A stretch of DNA of 5,280 bases from CADCWN01 sp039810045 (GTDB lineage: Bacteria; Chloroflexota; Chloroflexia; Thermomicrobiales; CADCWN01), in the NCBI GenBank assembly GCA_039810045.1, contig JBDHWF010000203.1, positions 1 through 5,280 on the forward strand. The letters run 5' to 3'. The notes under the pieces were generated by a model. The model was not told the DNA's origin, did not search any database, and saw only the letters and a program-made list of their open reading frames with translations. Below, in pieces: positions 4,794 through 5,280 of this stretch. Position 1 is the stretch's first letter. The number at the start of each line of letters is the position of its first letter. A program made the translations under genes and the position numbers.

Positions 4794-4814
4794 ACCAGTA
4801 AAACCCACCCGGCG

Positions 4815-5138
4815 CTAGAGCTTGACCTCGATATCGACACCAGCAGGCAAGTTCAGGCGCATCAACGCACTGATGGTCTTCTGGCTTGGTTCAAGCACAT
4901 CGATCAGTCGCTTGTGCGTCCGCATCTCAAAGTGCTCTTGCGAGTCTTTATCAATGAAAGGCGAGCGCATCACCGTGTACCGCTCGATCCGCGTTGGCAG
5001 CGGTACTGGACCTGCCACCTTCGCGCCAGTGCTTTCCGCAGTCTCCACAATCTTGACCGCCGCCTGATCCAGAATCTTGTGATCATAGGCTTTGAGGCGA
5101 ATGCGGATCTTCTGGCTCGTCTTCTTAGTCGTGGCCAT
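4815..5138 (-). CDS. rpsJ: 30S ribosomal protein S10 (NusE)
   Basis: S10 is a small-subunit head protein; in many bacteria it also acts as NusE, pairing with NusB in transcription antitermination. The 107-residue product has the family core IRIRLKAYDHKILDQ (residues 11-25), GPVPLPTRIERYTVMRSP (43-60), EMRTHKRLIDVLEP (71-84) and the ending LPAGVDIEVKL. The family is usually about 102-105 residues; here a Thr/Lys/Ser-rich N-terminus (ATTKKTSQK) is a few residues longer than typical. The ATG at 5136-5138 is preceded by a purine-rich stretch (GAGAGGG about 10 nt upstream, then GGGGAG next to the ATG). It is the first ribosomal protein gene after tuf, and the 19-nt gap leaves no room for a long regulatory leader such as the one L4 controls in E. 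coli. Confidence 0.98.
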   Translation of the reverse strand: MATTKKTSQKIRIRLKAYDHKILDQAAVKIVETAESTGAKVAGPVPLPTRIERYTVMRSPFIDKDSQEHFEMRTHKRLIDVLEPSQKTISALMRLNLPAGVDIEVKL

Positions 5139-5157
5139 GCTCCCCTACCCTCTCAGC

Positions 5158-5280
5158 TTACTTAATAATTTCGGTAACGACACCGGCGCCGACCGTGCGG
5201 CCCCCTTCGCGGATGGCGAAGCGTAACCCCGCCTCCACCGCCACCGGACTCGTCAACTCCACCGTCATCTGGATGTTGTC
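5158..5280 (-). CDS. tuf: Elongation factor Tu, C-terminal 40 residues (partial)
   Basis: This is the 3' end of an EF-Tu gene, the GTPase that carries aminoacyl-tRNA to the ribosomal A site. The 40 visible residues start DNIQMTVELTSPVAVEAGLR, continue through FAIREGGRTVGAGVVTEIIK and end at a TAA. This is the end of beta-barrel domain 3; the REGGRTVGAGVVT stretch is near-invariant in bacterial EF-Tu. The GTPase domain and the start lie beyond the window edge at 5280. Only 19 nt separate its stop from the rpsJ start, so the two are probably cotranscribed, joining an upstream str-type cluster to the S10 cluster. Bacteria often have two tuf copies; which copy this is (tufA or tufB) cannot be told here. 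Confidence 0.96.
   Translation of the reverse strand, partial: DNIQMTVELTSPVAVEAGLRFAIREGGRTVGAGVVTEIIK

Overview
The window holds an unbroken block of translation genes, all read on the minus strand. In transcription order (high to low coordinates) it runs: the 3' end of an elongation factor Tu gene, then rpsJ (S10), rplC (L3), rplD (L4), rplW (L23), rplB (L2), rpsS (S19), rplV (L22), rpsC (S3) and rplP (L16, running off the low-coordinate edge). This is the classic bacterial S10 gene order, placed directly behind tuf, as happens where the str and S10 clusters are joined. All nine ribosomal proteins are recognisable from family motifs and none is broken.

The sequence is bacterial and moderately GC-rich. 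Long, Ala-rich or charged C-terminal tails on L22, S3 and L16, together with the tuf-rpsJ junction, would fit a member of the Chloroflexota (Chloroflexus/Roseiflexus-like). That placement is an inference from overall impression and is not certain.

Layout: tuf 3' end 5158-5280; 19-nt gap; rpsJ 4815-5138; 131-nt spacer; rplC 4039-4683; 83-nt spacer; rplD 3293-3955, sharing one base with rplW 3000-3293; 119-nt spacer; rplB 2050-2880; 20-nt gap; rpsS 1745-2029; 68-nt spacer; rplV 1218-1676, overlapping rpsC 530-1234 by 17 nt; 67-nt spacer; rplP 1-462 (partial). Three starts differ from the longest open frame: rplC, rplB and rplV each have an open in-frame extension running back into the spacer, but family N-termini support the shorter proteins. 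For rplB the chosen start is GTG, with a good Shine-Dalgarno site.

The gene content is ordinary. The part that gene annotation does not explain is in the spacers. Every intercistronic spacer longer than about 60 nt (five of five) contains at least one strong inverted repeat, and the two longest contain three each, nine in all. Their sequences differ, they lack U-tracts, and they sit between a stop codon and the next start. They are therefore unlikely to be intrinsic terminators and are better candidates for RNA processing, mRNA stability or translational control elements. Several involve stop codons or Shine-Dalgarno-like sequences. No promoter, RNA gene, mobile element or CRISPR array was seen.
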